Positions 17,562-26,412 of a DNA stretch of 64,000 bases are shown here, in pieces. The notes under the pieces were generated by a model, which saw only the letters and a list, made by a program, of their open reading frames with translations, was not told the DNA's origin and did no database searches. The DNA lies in assembly GCA_021799875.1 (NCBI GenBank), contig JAJYZP010000005.1:1-64000 (forward strand), read 5' to 3'. How positions within the stretch are numbered: the first letter of the stretch is position 1; each line of letters begins with the position of its first letter. Made by a program: the position numbers and the translations under genes. This stretch comes from Actinomycetes bacterium. GTDB taxonomy: Bacteria; Actinomycetota; Acidimicrobiia; Acidimicrobiales; Acidimicrobiaceae.

Positions 17562-18280
17562 TGTTGACAGTTCGTCTTGAGCGACTCATGCTTCGACAAG
17601 GTTCGATGGTGCTTGATCTCGGAGCGGGTGGAGGTCGTCATAGCTATGCGGCTTGCGCACGAGGTTGTAATGCCGTAGCAGTTGACTTGCGTAGGGAAGA
17701 TCTCATTGGGGCTCGGCGGGGCTTTGCAGAGTACAAAGAGATGGTCGGACTAGACGGTTCGCTGGAGCTTGACGTCGTTCAAGGAGATGCCCGCAGTCTG
17801 CCTCTTGGCGACTGTACCTTCGATGCGGTTATCTGCTCCGAGGTGCTGGAGCATATCGTTGAGGATACGTGGGTAGTTGATGAGATCGTACGTGTACTGA
17901 AGCCTGGTGGCCACGTTGCACTGACCGTTCCGCGCTGGGGGCCGGAGGTCGTGAATTGGTTGCTTTCGAGGGAGTACCACAGTGCTGACGGAGGCCACAT
18001 ACGCATCTTCACCCGTCGTCGTGTCCTGGCTTCGATGCTGGGTACGAAAAGTAGTGCGGTTCGCCTGCAGGGTTCTCACCATGCACATGCGCTGCACAGT
18101 CCCTACTGGTGGGTTCGATCGTGGATGGGCATCGAGAACGATCAGGCCTGGATCGTACGAGCATTGACGAAAGTGGTCGTCTATGAGATGATGCATCCCG
18201 GTGGATGGTGGACCAAGATCGAACGAGTTTTGAACCCACTGTTCGGCAAGAGTTTAGTTGTCTACGGTGTTAAGGTCTAG
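17561..18280 (+). CDS. Class I SAM-dependent methyltransferase
   Basis: 239 residues. Motif I VLDLGAGGGRHSYAAC, motif II acidic AVDLR and the FDAVICSEVLEHI plus LKPGGHVALTVP segments identify a UbiE/Methyltransf_11-like Rossmann enzyme. The substrate cannot be read from sequence. Translation is coupled to the upstream GT4 (TGATG junction) and the gene ends 6 bp before the toroid-protein gene. The cluster suggests methylation of a sugar or lipid-linked intermediate made by the GT4 enzyme; that is inference from context. Confidence 0.85.
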   Translation: MLTVRLERLMLRQGSMVLDLGAGGGRHSYAACARGCNAVAVDLRREDLIGARRGFAEYKEMVGLDGSLELDVVQGDARSLPLGDCTFDAVICSEVLEHIVEDTWVVDEIVRVLKPGGHVALTVPRWGPEVVNWLLSREYHSADGGHIRIFTRRRVLASMLGTKSSAVRLQGSHHAHALHSPYWWVRSWMGIENDQAWIVRALTKVVVYEMMHPGGWWTKIERVLNPLFGKSLVVYGVKV

Positions 18281-18286
18281 AAGTCC

Positions 18287-19354
18287 TTGGCGTCTCAACC
18301 TCAGCTTCGAATTGAGCGGTATGGTGAGTCCGCGTGTTCGGTGCTTTCGGCAACGGAACGCGAGCTGACTCTTGACTATCTCGCAAATCTGCAGCGCCCG
18401 AATGGGATGGTGCCATGGTTTGATGGGGGCCATAGTGACATCTGGAACCACTGCGAGGCCGTGATAGCGTTCTTCCTCGGTGGAAGGATCGAACATGGGC
18501 TTGCAGGACTCGATTGGGTCCGGGAGCGACAGCATCGGGACGGTTCCTTTGCTCACTACTACTTCGATTGCGGGGTACAAGAACCGCGTCGTGAGCTGAA
18601 CTGTTCGATCTATCCCGCGGTTGCCGTGCTCGTGGCCACTCGGTTGCTCGATCGGTCATGGATTCTCGATCGTTATTGGCCGATGCTCGAACGGTCTCTC
18701 GAGTATGTTCTGCGCTATCAAGACGACGAGGGGCGATTTCCATGGGCAGTGGAGCCGGGAGGTCGGGCTATGTCTCGATATCTAAAGACCGGAAACTCTT
18801 CGATGCTCACGTCTCTTGACGCCGCTCTAGCGCTGCGAAGTGGATCGACTGCTTTCCGTGCAAAAGTACTCCGGGCGCGAGATTCCTTAGCAGAAGTACT
18901 GGTGCGATCGGAGTTTGGCGAGAGTTGGCTCATGGATGATAAGAGCGATTGGGCGATGGATTGGTACTATCCAGTTCTGGCTGGCAGTATTGATCCGGAG
19001 CTGACACGCGAGAAGACCCGTTATCTTCTGCGTCGTCACTTTGAGCCGGGCCATGGGATTCGATGCCTTGGCTCTTCACGGTGGGTTACCACTGCTGAGA
19101 CTGCAGAGTTTGCCATGGCGTTGAGTCTCGGGGGCTCTTCCGATGCTGCTCGCTCGCTTTTGTCGCTTGTGGAGACACGGCGATCTGTTCACGGAGGATA
19201 TCTCACCGGACTCTCACTTCCATCCGGTAACTCGTTTCCAAGTGATGAGTACAGTAGTTACTCTGCAGCTGCAGTAATTTTGGCCGACCACGTGATCTCT
19301 ACCGGAGTGCGAGGTTCGCTCATTGATGCTCTCGTTGGAGGATATGACGGGTGA
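18287..19354 (+). CDS. Alpha-alpha-toroid (prenyltransferase/terpene-cyclase-like repeat) protein
   Basis: 355 residues, mainly helical. Three repeats in the N-terminal half share the pattern Q-x2-[DN/E]-G-x-[FV]: LQRPNGMVPWF, RQHRDGSFAHYY and YQDDEGRFPWAV, reminiscent of the QW-type repeats of alpha/alpha-barrel prenyltransferase and squalene-cyclase domains. Such proteins are often annotated 'prenyltransferase', but the catalytic DCTA/VSDCT-like aspartate motif is not visible, so cyclase or transferase activity is not supported; a glycan-binding or six-hairpin-glycosidase-like role is also possible. Start TTG at 18287, 6 bp after the methyltransferase stop. It faces a second methyltransferase whose end lies 22 bp away. 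Confidence 0.65.
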   Translation: MASQPQLRIERYGESACSVLSATERELTLDYLANLQRPNGMVPWFDGGHSDIWNHCEAVIAFFLGGRIEHGLAGLDWVRERQHRDGSFAHYYFDCGVQEPRRELNCSIYPAVAVLVATRLLDRSWILDRYWPMLERSLEYVLRYQDDEGRFPWAVEPGGRAMSRYLKTGNSSMLTSLDAALALRSGSTAFRAKVLRARDSLAEVLVRSEFGESWLMDDKSDWAMDWYYPVLAGSIDPELTREKTRYLLRRHFEPGHGIRCLGSSRWVTTAETAEFAMALSLGGSSDAARSLLSLVETRRSVHGGYLTGLSLPSGNSFPSDEYSSYSAAAVILADHVISTGVRGSLIDALVGGYDG

Positions 19355-19376
19355 TGCGTTGGTTCGGTTGGTTCCC

Positions 19377-20012
19377 TCAACGGTTCTTACGAAGAAGACC
19401 TCGCAAACTCCCGACTTCAAGTACCAGTTCGAACTCGCCACTGTGAAGCGCTGCGAGGAAGAGGCCGTACGGCACCTGTCCGCCATCTCGTGGGTCGGCG
19501 AACACGTCATGAATCGCAAGAATGCCACCGTACTTGACGCTTGAGACCCATCCATCGTAGTCGATCCATGCTGGAAGGGCTCCGTGACCTCCGTCGATGA
19601 AAAGCAGCGAGCTCGTCACGGTAACTGCGGCTGCGATCGTGCTGGATGCACCTACGAGGGCAACAACGGTGTCTTCAAACCCTGCGAGACGGATGGTCTG
19701 TTGGAAGGGTAGAAGCGTGTTGATTTGGGCGCTGTATGGCTCGACGAGTTTGTGATCCGTGTAAGGAAACGGAGGGTAGTTCTCCTCTGACCCTTTGTGG
19801 TGATCGATTGAGAGTACTGTGGCGCGCTCCGGCTGAGCTGCAGCGGCGAGATAGAGGGTGGACTTTCCGCAGTAGGAACCGACCTCCACGATCGGTTCAC
19901 TTGCGGAAGGTCGTGATCGGCGGGCGAGGTTGTAGAGAGCCATTCCTTCGTCCTCCGGCATAAAGCCTGGAGTGGCGGCGATCAGGCGCCGTAGCGCCTC
20001 TTGCGGTTCCAT
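19377..20012 (-). CDS. Class I SAM-dependent methyltransferase (Methyltransf_24-like)
   Basis: 211 residues from the ATG at 20012. PIVEVGSYCGKSTLYLAAAA is the SAM-binding motif I; LSIDHHKGSE and LLFIDGGHGALPAWIDYDGW, then GGILAIHDVF, match class I methyltransferases related to cephalosporin-hydroxylase/CmcI-like and Methyltransf_24 proteins. I preferred ATG 20012 because AAGG lies 8 nt upstream; an upstream TTG at 20069 and GTG at 20039 lack any SD. The gene is convergent with the GT4 operon, 22 bp apart, and probably belongs to the same pathway. Divergently, a decayed gene begins 61 bp away. Confidence 0.78.
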   Translation of the reverse strand: MEPQEALRRLIAATPGFMPEDEGMALYNLARRSRPSASEPIVEVGSYCGKSTLYLAAAAQPERATVLSIDHHKGSEENYPPFPYTDHKLVEPYSAQINTLLPFQQTIRLAGFEDTVVALVGASSTIAAAVTVTSSLLFIDGGHGALPAWIDYDGWVSSVKYGGILAIHDVFADPRDGGQVPYGLFLAALHSGEFELVLEVGSLRGLLRKNR

Positions 20013-20073
20013 AGGAGAGACCTTAGGTGCTTGCTTCACGGTGCTGAGCTCGTAAGTGGCCTTCTCCAAAGAG

Positions 20074-20818
20074 ATGTGGGCAGTGGGTGTAGGAGTTCGT
20101 CACCGTCACCGGGTCGTGCATTGAGCTCGAGCCTCTCTCAGGTTCTGAGTCGCATGTCGTACTGCTTATACGTGAGAGGGAAGTCCCCTGATGATCGATC
20201 TCGTTTGGTATCGAAGAGATGGTAACGCTCGACGCTACAGAAGAGCTGCTCTGAGATCGATCTACTTCCACTGTCTGGAACTTGGAGGGCAGAGGTGTTG
20301 CGCTCCCGAGATGCAGAGGCGAAGATGCCTCGGTATTCTTGGGTGTATCGACTCGTGCAGGTCAAGAGATTTAATCCTTCGAGGTCGATGAGTCCCAGGT
20401 CGACGTTCGTATTGAGAAGGTTGGCCCCGACGGTTACGCGGTAGCTCTTTTGGTGCGCCGTCGTGAAAACCGTATTGACAGAGGCTCGAGGTGATAGCTG
20501 ACCTGGAGTTGTCTCATGCTCGTAGCCTGGGTGGCATCGAGTGTGTCGAACTCTCCAAGATCTTGCACAAGCACTCGGATTCGGTCGGTCTCAGATCAGA
20601 TTACTGACGATGTAGTACATCTCCTCAGGATCGGAGCTCGCTGATCAGGGCCCGCAAGAGTGAATTTGGTAGGACGCGAGTGGTCCGACGATTTTGTCTG
20701 CAAGGCTACGAAGGGGTCGCCGCTCTACAGATTTCATATCTTCTTCAAGATTCTGGGCCGTGATATCGAACGCTACCGTGAGCTAGGCCCACTTCTCCAA
20801 TCGCTCGACGAACCGTGA
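20074..20818 (+). pseudogene. Decayed protein-coding gene, unknown family
   Basis: Coding-like sequence of about 245 codons is scattered over the three plus-strand frames. It begins with ATG at 20074 (MWAVG). Then come a frame with EFVTVTGSCIELEPL and HVVLLIREREVP that stops at 20189 and 20192, the same frame with FGIEEMVTLDATEELL, a shift at about 20252 to EIDLLPLSGTWRAEVLRSRD and RYSWVYRLVQVKRFNP, and a shift back at about 20378 to FEVDESQVDVRIEKVGPDGY and LLVRRRENRIDRG. A further shift gives IADLELSHARSLGGIECVEL, and a final frame with one internal TGA (20639) gives RVNLVGREWSDDFVCKATKG and FFKILGRDIERYRELGPLL, ending TGA at 20816-20818. I do not recognise the family. Sequencing error is an alternative, but at least four shifts and several stops argue for true decay. 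Confidence 0.6.
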
Positions 20819-20829
20819 ACCGTGAACCG
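20811..20829. repeat. Short 7-bp tandem repeat (AACCGTG, about 2.7 copies)
   Basis: AACCGTG is repeated directly twice and followed by AACCG at the very end of the decayed gene, covering its final TGA. Such a short repeat is compatible with slippage and may be chance. Confidence 0.6.
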
Positions 20830-20902
20830 AAAGGTCTCAGGGGTCATGCTCCCTGATACTTCAGGTACTCGATCGATTTGTTGGCGTATGACTCTCGCAA
20901 GA

Positions 20903-20934
20903 CGCGCGCTCATCGGGGCTCCGATGAGCGCGCG
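20903..20934. terminator. Perfect 14-bp GC-rich hairpin (possible U-less terminator)
   Basis: Arms at 20903-20916 and 20921-20934 are perfectly complementary (core GCGCGCTCATCGG) around a 4-base loop GGCT. There is no T-run on either side. It lies 85 bp past the end of the decayed gene and may be its old terminator, of the U-tract-less kind reported in actinobacteria. Confidence 0.5.
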
Positions 20935-20939
20935 GGACG

Positions 20940-20966
20940 GTGGTCACCCGAGATCGATGTGACCAC
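20940..20966. other. Second inverted repeat next to the hairpin
   Basis: GTGGTCAC at 20940-20947 and GTGACCAC at 20959-20966 are perfect inverted copies separated by 11 bp. They start only 5 bp after the preceding 14-bp hairpin. The spacing also suits a dimeric regulator site, but no gene starts nearby. Confidence 0.4.
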
Positions 20967-21825
20967 TCCTGCGCAAGGAAGCGAGCTGGCCAGTTGTCTG
21001 CGAGATGAGTGGATGGGTGATTAAAGTGTGCTGCAATCCGAACGACGTACTCTTAGGGAGGGTCTTTATTCCTCTAATGGTTTGATGCGCAAAGGGCGTG
21101 ACGAGGGCATGCGCTCAAGTTCTCACGGTGTAGAAGCTCGACTTCGGCGCTCGTAATGGTTCTACCTGTCGGAGCGGACGAGGTGAACGCCAATGTATTC
21201 TTGCAGACCTCAAGAGTGCCATGATCTTGGCAGCGGAGATCATCACCTGTAAGCGAGCTGCTGCGATGAAGCGTGAAAATGCTGGCGAGATTACTTCCTC
21301 AGCGTGAGTGCATCACCGTACCGGCGCCGGCAAGGTAACGCCGTCTTGGCGGTTCGAATATCACTCCCCGAAGGGGATTGTGGCCTCCGGTCACTCACCG
21401 AGGAGGCGGGTTCGATGGCGAAAGCTGCGTGGGTGGGCGACGAATTCGGTTGATGGGCAGAGTTTGACGCCACTACTCCATTCTCGATCTAAGGCTTGTC
21501 AGCATCTATCTCTGCGCATCGACCAGGGTAGAGAAGGTCGAAGCGCCTGCTGGTGGAGCTCGGGATTCAATCAGGCTGAATCTGTTGCGCTACCGGGACC
21601 GTCACGTCAATCATTGAGCCGCCAGATGCTGATGAACGAGCGTATCGAGGGTCTCTTCGTGATAGGACGCTTGACGAACGGTAGACTTTTCTGCTCGTCC
21701 GACCTGGAGCGCGTTTCGCTCTGGGGATTCATCGTCCGCAATGCGAACACGGGAGCGCGCTCGACGATGGATCGGGTGAGGGTCCTTCTCAGTGGTCAAT
21801 GGTCAGTGATCGTTCTCGATGATCC
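20967..21825. other. Gene-poor stretch
   Basis: No convincing gene was found. A 183-codon plus-strand frame (21308-21859) has Arg/Ser-rich, non-family-like sequence, no SD, and runs into the 3' end of pepN on the other strand. Minus-strand frames near 21180-21300 and 21611-21799 give short protein-like stretches without good starts. With the decayed gene just upstream, this is probably eroding sequence. Confidence 0.45.
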
Positions 21826-24399
21826 TTACGGAGCAATCGATTCGAGGCGTCCACTGTAGTTCTCTCGAAAGCGTAGGTTGAGTTGGTAGCGTTCGAGCGT
21901 TTGGGCCAAGAGCCGACCTCCAGTGCGTGGAGGATGGGCATCGATGAAGGCTACAACGGAGCTGGCGTGAGGCGCACTTCGTTCCCCACAGAGTGTTGGG
22001 ATGCTTGCAAGCATGCTGACGTGGGCTCTGGGGGGGAATCGATCGGTTAAAAACTCCCAATTATCTACTGCCAGTTGAAACATTTCTAGTCCTGCAGTCT
22101 TGTTGGCGATGAGCCGAGCTATCACGCCAAAAGCATCTTGGATACGAACCTCTTCTTTGGCCATGGTAAAGGCTCTGGTCAGGAGGCTGGCGCTGTTGAA
22201 CTGAGTCAATGCGTAGAGGTTTCGCAGGCGATCTTGGGGATCTCGAGGATGTCGATATCGGTCGAGGAGAAATGCGAACTCAGTGTCGTCTCCATGCTGA
22301 GCCACAAGATTCAAAATCGATGACGCAAGATCGGGTGCGAGGTGTTCGACTCCTGACATGTCGCGCCTGAACTGTTCGAGTGCACTTTCAATCACCAAAG
22401 GATCACCTGCAAGGGAACCGAGTGCCTCGAGCGCAAGAGCCCGGTTTAGGCGATCGTTTTGGCCGTCTTGCTCTCGAGGCTCGTAACCGACTTCATCGAC
22501 GACTGGTTGAAAAATCTCGCGTGCCCAGTTCGCAACGTATTCCTGCTCGTCCGTCTGGGCTATCCGATGGACGAGATTCATGGACGAAGAGACGAGTTTT
22601 AGTACGTTTGGATCTCGTTCCGTTGCACACGCCCGAGTAAGGGCAACGTACTCGTGGAGGCTCTCATGCTCGGAGAGGGTCAGAGACCAGGTATCTGAGA
22701 TTAAGTTGAAGCGTTCAAGGACGGAGAGCTCGCCGTAGTGGGAAGTGATGCGGGAGAGCAAGGTTGCGTCATAGCGTGTCCGAAATACACCGGCGCCTCC
22801 GGCGTTGATCACTACGGTACTGGACGGATCGTCGAGGACTATCGATGTGGTAGCCTCAGTGAGCAATCGTTGCTCGTTCCCGGAGCCTGTCTGGATTGAG
22901 ACTGGTACGAACCAGTGACTCCCGATTGCACCGTTGTCATCGGTTGCTCTTCCGAGGAATCGAAAAGGTGTCTGAGAGAGTGTGAGTTGGTTGCCTTCAA
23001 GCGATGCGGAGACGAGCGGATGACCGCCTTGAAAGACCCAGCTCGTCATGATCTCGTCGATTGGTTCGCCGCTCGTCTCGGATAGGGCCCGCCAAAGATC
23101 GGACGTCTCTGCGTTCGAGTAAGCGTAGGTCTCAAGATAGTGCCGTACACCATCTCGAAATCGGTCGGAACCGAGATATTTCTCGAGCATACGGAGGACT
23201 GAAGCGCCCTTTTCATAGGTCAGAAGGTCAAACATATCTTCAGCATCATTGGGCGCTATCACTTCGTACTCGATAGGTCTCGTCGACGGCAAGCCATCGA
23301 CGTCAAGCGCGGCGAGTCGTGTCATTCCGAAGGATTCCCAGCGTTTCCAGGCCGGGTTGAATGCGTCGCAGGCCAAAAGTTCCATGTAGGTGGCGAACGC
23401 CTCGTTGAGCCAGATACCGTTCCACCACTTCATCGTGACGAGGTCACCGAACCACATGTGAGCAAGCTCGTGGCAGATGACGTCGGTGACTCTCTCGAGT
23501 TCTGACTTCGACGCTTGTGCTTCGTCGACGAGCAGGACAGCCTCTCGATAGGTAACCGCGCCGAGGTTCTCCATTGCACCAGCAGCAAAATCCGGAAGTG
23601 CGATCATGTCGAGCTTCGGTGCCGGATAGGGGATCGAGAACCATTCCGCAAAAAACCGCAGCGCATGGGTACCGACTTTTTGAGCAAAGCTCGTGAGGTG
23701 CATGCGTTCTGGAATGGCGACCACTCTGAGAGGTACGCCTGATTCACTTGAAGGTGGCGTCGCCTGGAGTCGTCCGACGATGAAGGCTAGAAGGTAGGTC
23801 GACATCACCATTGTGGTTTGGAACTTCACGCGCTGTGTTGTTCCATCGTTGAGAACGGTCGTAGAGACCTCGGGGTAGTTCGATATGGCCATCAGTCCTT
23901 GAGGGACGTCGAGGGTCACAGCGAAGGTCGCCTTCATGGCGGGCTCGTCGAAGCAGGGAAAGGCACGGCGAGCATCGGTCGATTCAAACTGCGTCGTGGC
24001 TATCACATGCTCTTGGTCGTGATCATCGACGTAGGTGGAACGGTAAAATCCGGCGAGGTCGTCGTCGAGCACGCCAGAGAAGGTGAGTGAGATGCAATAT
24101 TGGCCAGGTTGCAGTTCGTTCGGCGCGAGGAGACGAAGTATCTCGTGTTCCTGGTCAATCTCGATGCCAAGGCTGGAGAGTGGCTCGTCTCCAGGCTGGG
24201 ACGATAACACTGCAGAGGTGATTTCGAGTTTCGAAGAGTTGAGCTCAAGGGTGGACAGAGGGACTTCTGTCTTTAACGAGATTGAGACCTCGCCATCGAA
24301 GCTTGCCTCTTCGAGATGGGGCTGAAGCGCAAGGTCGTAGTGGATTGGAGTCACGCCTTGTGATAAACGGTATGGATTGTTTTCTCTCACCCTTATCAC
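21826..24399 (-). CDS. pepN: M1-family membrane-alanyl/ERAP-type aminopeptidase
   Basis: 857 residues, full length for PepN/tricorn-factor-like M1 aminopeptidases. The exopeptidase motif GAMENLGAV is followed by the zinc site HELAHMWFGDLV...NEAFA, giving HExxH-x18-E. The N-terminal beta domain (FDGEVSISL), the catalytic domain and a long helical C-terminal ERAP1-like domain are all present. It releases N-terminal residues from peptides in the cytoplasm. No signal peptide is seen. Start ATG at 24399; the 253 bp to the divergent PfkB-kinase gene contain no other gene. A paralogous use in antigen-like peptide trimming is not implied; general peptide turnover is the safe call. Confidence 0.93.
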   Translation of the reverse strand: MIRVRENNPYRLSQGVTPIHYDLALQPHLEEASFDGEVSISLKTEVPLSTLELNSSKLEITSAVLSSQPGDEPLSSLGIEIDQEHEILRLLAPNELQPGQYCISLTFSGVLDDDLAGFYRSTYVDDHDQEHVIATTQFESTDARRAFPCFDEPAMKATFAVTLDVPQGLMAISNYPEVSTTVLNDGTTQRVKFQTTMVMSTYLLAFIVGRLQATPPSSESGVPLRVVAIPERMHLTSFAQKVGTHALRFFAEWFSIPYPAPKLDMIALPDFAAGAMENLGAVTYREAVLLVDEAQASKSELERVTDVICHELAHMWFGDLVTMKWWNGIWLNEAFATYMELLACDAFNPAWKRWESFGMTRLAALDVDGLPSTRPIEYEVIAPNDAEDMFDLLTYEKGASVLRMLEKYLGSDRFRDGVRHYLETYAYSNAETSDLWRALSETSGEPIDEIMTSWVFQGGHPLVSASLEGNQLTLSQTPFRFLGRATDDNGAIGSHWFVPVSIQTGSGNEQRLLTEATTSIVLDDPSSTVVINAGGAGVFRTRYDATLLSRITSHYGELSVLERFNLISDTWSLTLSEHESLHEYVALTRACATERDPNVLKLVSSSMNLVHRIAQTDEQEYVANWAREIFQPVVDEVGYEPREQDGQNDRLNRALALEALGSLAGDPLVIESALEQFRRDMSGVEHLAPDLASSILNLVAQHGDDTEFAFLLDRYRHPRDPQDRLRNLYALTQFNSASLLTRAFTMAKEEVRIQDAFGVIARLIANKTAGLEMFQLAVDNWEFLTDRFPPRAHVSMLASIPTLCGERSAPHASSVVAFIDAHPPRTGGRLLAQTLERYQLNLRFRENYSGRLESIAP

Positions 24400-24652
24400 G
24401 CTAACTCGGGCCCTTGATGCCGACGTCCCTCTGGTGGTATTGATTTTTCAGACGGTAAGGGTTTCACGAGGTTTATGAGGTGATAACGGTCGGGGGTGAG
24501 GATGACGTGTTGATGCAGGGTGTACGGCCAGGGATCGATCGCAAGGTGTGAGTAGCTAAGTACCGTGTTCGCGTGATGACGAGTGCGTGCGTTCACCCCC
24601 TCATCGTCTTGCCGTTCTAAGCTCGAGGGCACAGTGAGACCCAGGAGGTTCT

Positions 24653-25630
24653 GTGGGGATAAGTATCAATGAGGTTGGAGTCGCTTGCATCGGTGCTGCG
24701 ATCGTCGATCTCATCGCATCGGTCGACGACGCTCAGCTACGTGAGATAGGACTTGTGAAAGGGACGACGGTTCTCGTGAGTGGACCAGAGAGCGATCGTC
24801 TCCGTACGCTCGTGAGCGTCGAACGAGAGATCGGCGGAGGCTCTGCTGCAAACACGGCAGTCGGCGTCGCTGCTTTGAATCATCGGAGCACACTGATTGC
24901 TCGAGCGGTAGGCGACACTTTGGGCAGGGTCTATGCGGATCAGCTTCGGGGCTGCGGAGTGAGCCTTGTGGACGACCCCACCGAATTGGATCTCGAAACC
25001 GGCCGTTGTTTGGTCTTGGTAACTGAAGATGGTGAAAGGACGATGGCGACCTATCTCGGCGCGTCACAGAACTATTTTCGCCAGGGAATCGACCTGGACT
25101 ACCTTGTCAGATGTGAGGCGCTCTACTTCGAGGGATATCTGCTCGATTCCGATGGCGCCCTCGAGGGCTTGACGGCGGTTGCGAGAGAACTGAGGAGTCA
25201 CCAGGTACCTGTGATCCTGTCGCTCTCCGACTCACTTCTCGTCGAGCGACAGCGGACCGCTATCGATCATCTGCTACGCTCGGGCGTCTCCCACGTAATT
25301 GGCAATGAGGCTGAAGTCGGAACGTACACCGGTTCCGATAGCAGTATCGCAATGGCGCAACACCTTCGTTCGATGGGCGTGTCTGGTGTGATAACACTCG
25401 GTGAGCACGGTGCTTTGGGCTTTGACGACAGAGATATCGTTACCGTACCCGCTGTTCCTGGCGTCAAGGTGGTCGACACAACTGGGGCGGGAGATCTCTT
25501 TGCGGCAGGATACCTCGTTGGCCTTGTCGAGCATCAGTCTCTTCAGGACTCTTTGAATCTCGGTACCCAGGCAGCGGCACATGTGATCGCACACTTCGGG
25601 GCGCGTCCTACTCGATCGTTGCGGGAGTAG
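24653..25630 (+). CDS. PfkB-family carbohydrate/nucleoside kinase
   Basis: 325-residue ribokinase-fold kinase. The first signature GGGSAANTAVGVAALN and the second DTTGAGDLFAAGYLVGL (with the catalytic Asp of GAGD) are clear. The pattern resembles the adenosine-kinase-like subgroup, but substrate (adenosine, ribose, fructose) cannot be decided. GTG start at 24653 has AGGAGG 5 nt upstream. TAAGCT at 24617-24622 lies in the same TCTAAGCTCG context found before the polyprenyl synthase gene, and could be a -10 element. A stand-alone gene divergent from pepN. Confidence 0.85.
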   Translation: MGISINEVGVACIGAAIVDLIASVDDAQLREIGLVKGTTVLVSGPESDRLRTLVSVEREIGGGSAANTAVGVAALNHRSTLIARAVGDTLGRVYADQLRGCGVSLVDDPTELDLETGRCLVLVTEDGERTMATYLGASQNYFRQGIDLDYLVRCEALYFEGYLLDSDGALEGLTAVARELRSHQVPVILSLSDSLLVERQRTAIDHLLRSGVSHVIGNEAEVGTYTGSDSSIAMAQHLRSMGVSGVITLGEHGALGFDDRDIVTVPAVPGVKVVDTTGAGDLFAAGYLVGLVEHQSLQDSLNLGTQAAAHVIAHFGARPTRSLRE

Positions 25631-25640
25631 CGGGGCATAG

Positions 25641-25883
25641 TTACAGGCGTTGGTGCGATGAGTCTGTCGGGAGTGGTGTCACGTTCGGTCGTTCGCTCGC
25701 TTTAACGAAGAAATGAGCGCCAGAGACTTCACAGGGTGCCTCGGTCGAAAGTGGGTTCAGTTCGAGCACGGTAGAGCTGGGGTACGTGAGCTGCTCTCTT
25801 CCTTTCACAGCCTGCGCGGTGTCTTTCCATGACACGGTGAGATTTGATAGTGATGCGCTGATGGGGCTGCGACGGCGACTCAT
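25641..25883 (-). CDS. Possible small protein of 80 residues, unknown
   Basis: ATG at 25883 is preceded by AAGGAAG at 5 nt. The peptide begins MSRRRSPISASLSNLTVSWK and continues with VLELNPLSTEAPCEVSGAHF, ending 10 bp from the convergent PfkB-kinase gene. Composition looks more protein-like than most chance frames here, but there is no family, no membrane segment, and only weak support. An ATG six codons upstream is a less well placed alternative start. Confidence 0.35.
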   Translation of the reverse strand: MSRRRSPISASLSNLTVSWKDTAQAVKGREQLTYPSSTVLELNPLSTEAPCEVSGAHFFVKASERPNVTPLPTDSSHQRL

Positions 25884-26412
25884 GCGATCTTCCTTCGCCA
25901 TGAGCAGCGAAGCTCCGCAGCCGCGCGCTGCTTCTGCACGAAGGAGGTGAGGTGGTTTTGAACAAGGGAGCTACGTGACCAGGTGCACAAAGTTTGAGAG
26001 CACGCGCATGCTGGCTAGTGAGAGTCCGATGAGCTGACTCGAAGGTCGTCAGGGACTGAGCCTCCTTAGTTCGGTAGCAGAGAAGTCAGACCGAAACAGG
26101 CGGGTTGTAATTGCATCAGCCTGTGCCGCTGAGTGTGGCTATCCAAATGATCGTGTCGTAACCGAAGTGAGTCCTCCTCTCTTGACGTAGGTCTAGTTCT
26201 CCGTGGTGACTGGGTCTCTCTTAGGTCAACGATGACTCTGTTCAGCCGATCGACGTTGGTATTGGTGATGTTACGAACTTTTTGATCTTTTGTATCGCTG
26301 ATTTAACGGTAGCGAGAGATAGTCAGCGTGATGGATATCGTCGGGCTCGCGACTGCTCGTGCCACGGTTTCGTCCTTGACTTAGGTTTCGAGAATTTGGC
26401 CTAGGGTTAAAG
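25884..26412. other. Intergenic stretch upstream of zwf
   Basis: No gene was recognised in these 529 bp. Frames are short or start-less. TTGACT near 26377 and TAGGGT near 26402 could be promoter elements for zwf, but their 20-bp spacing is longer than usual. Confidence 0.4.

Noticed and set aside
21340-21365. GGTTCGAAT resembling a tRNA T-loop
   Set aside because: No pairing T-stem, acceptor stem or anticodon arm around it.
21308-21859. 183-codon plus-strand frame
   Set aside because: Arg/Ser-rich, no SD, no family features, and it runs into pepN on the other strand; probably a chance frame.
26227-26403. Plus-strand frame of about 58 codons before zwf (VNDDSVQPIDVGIGDV)
   Set aside because: No start signal; the sequence becomes low-quality and it is best explained as a chance open frame.
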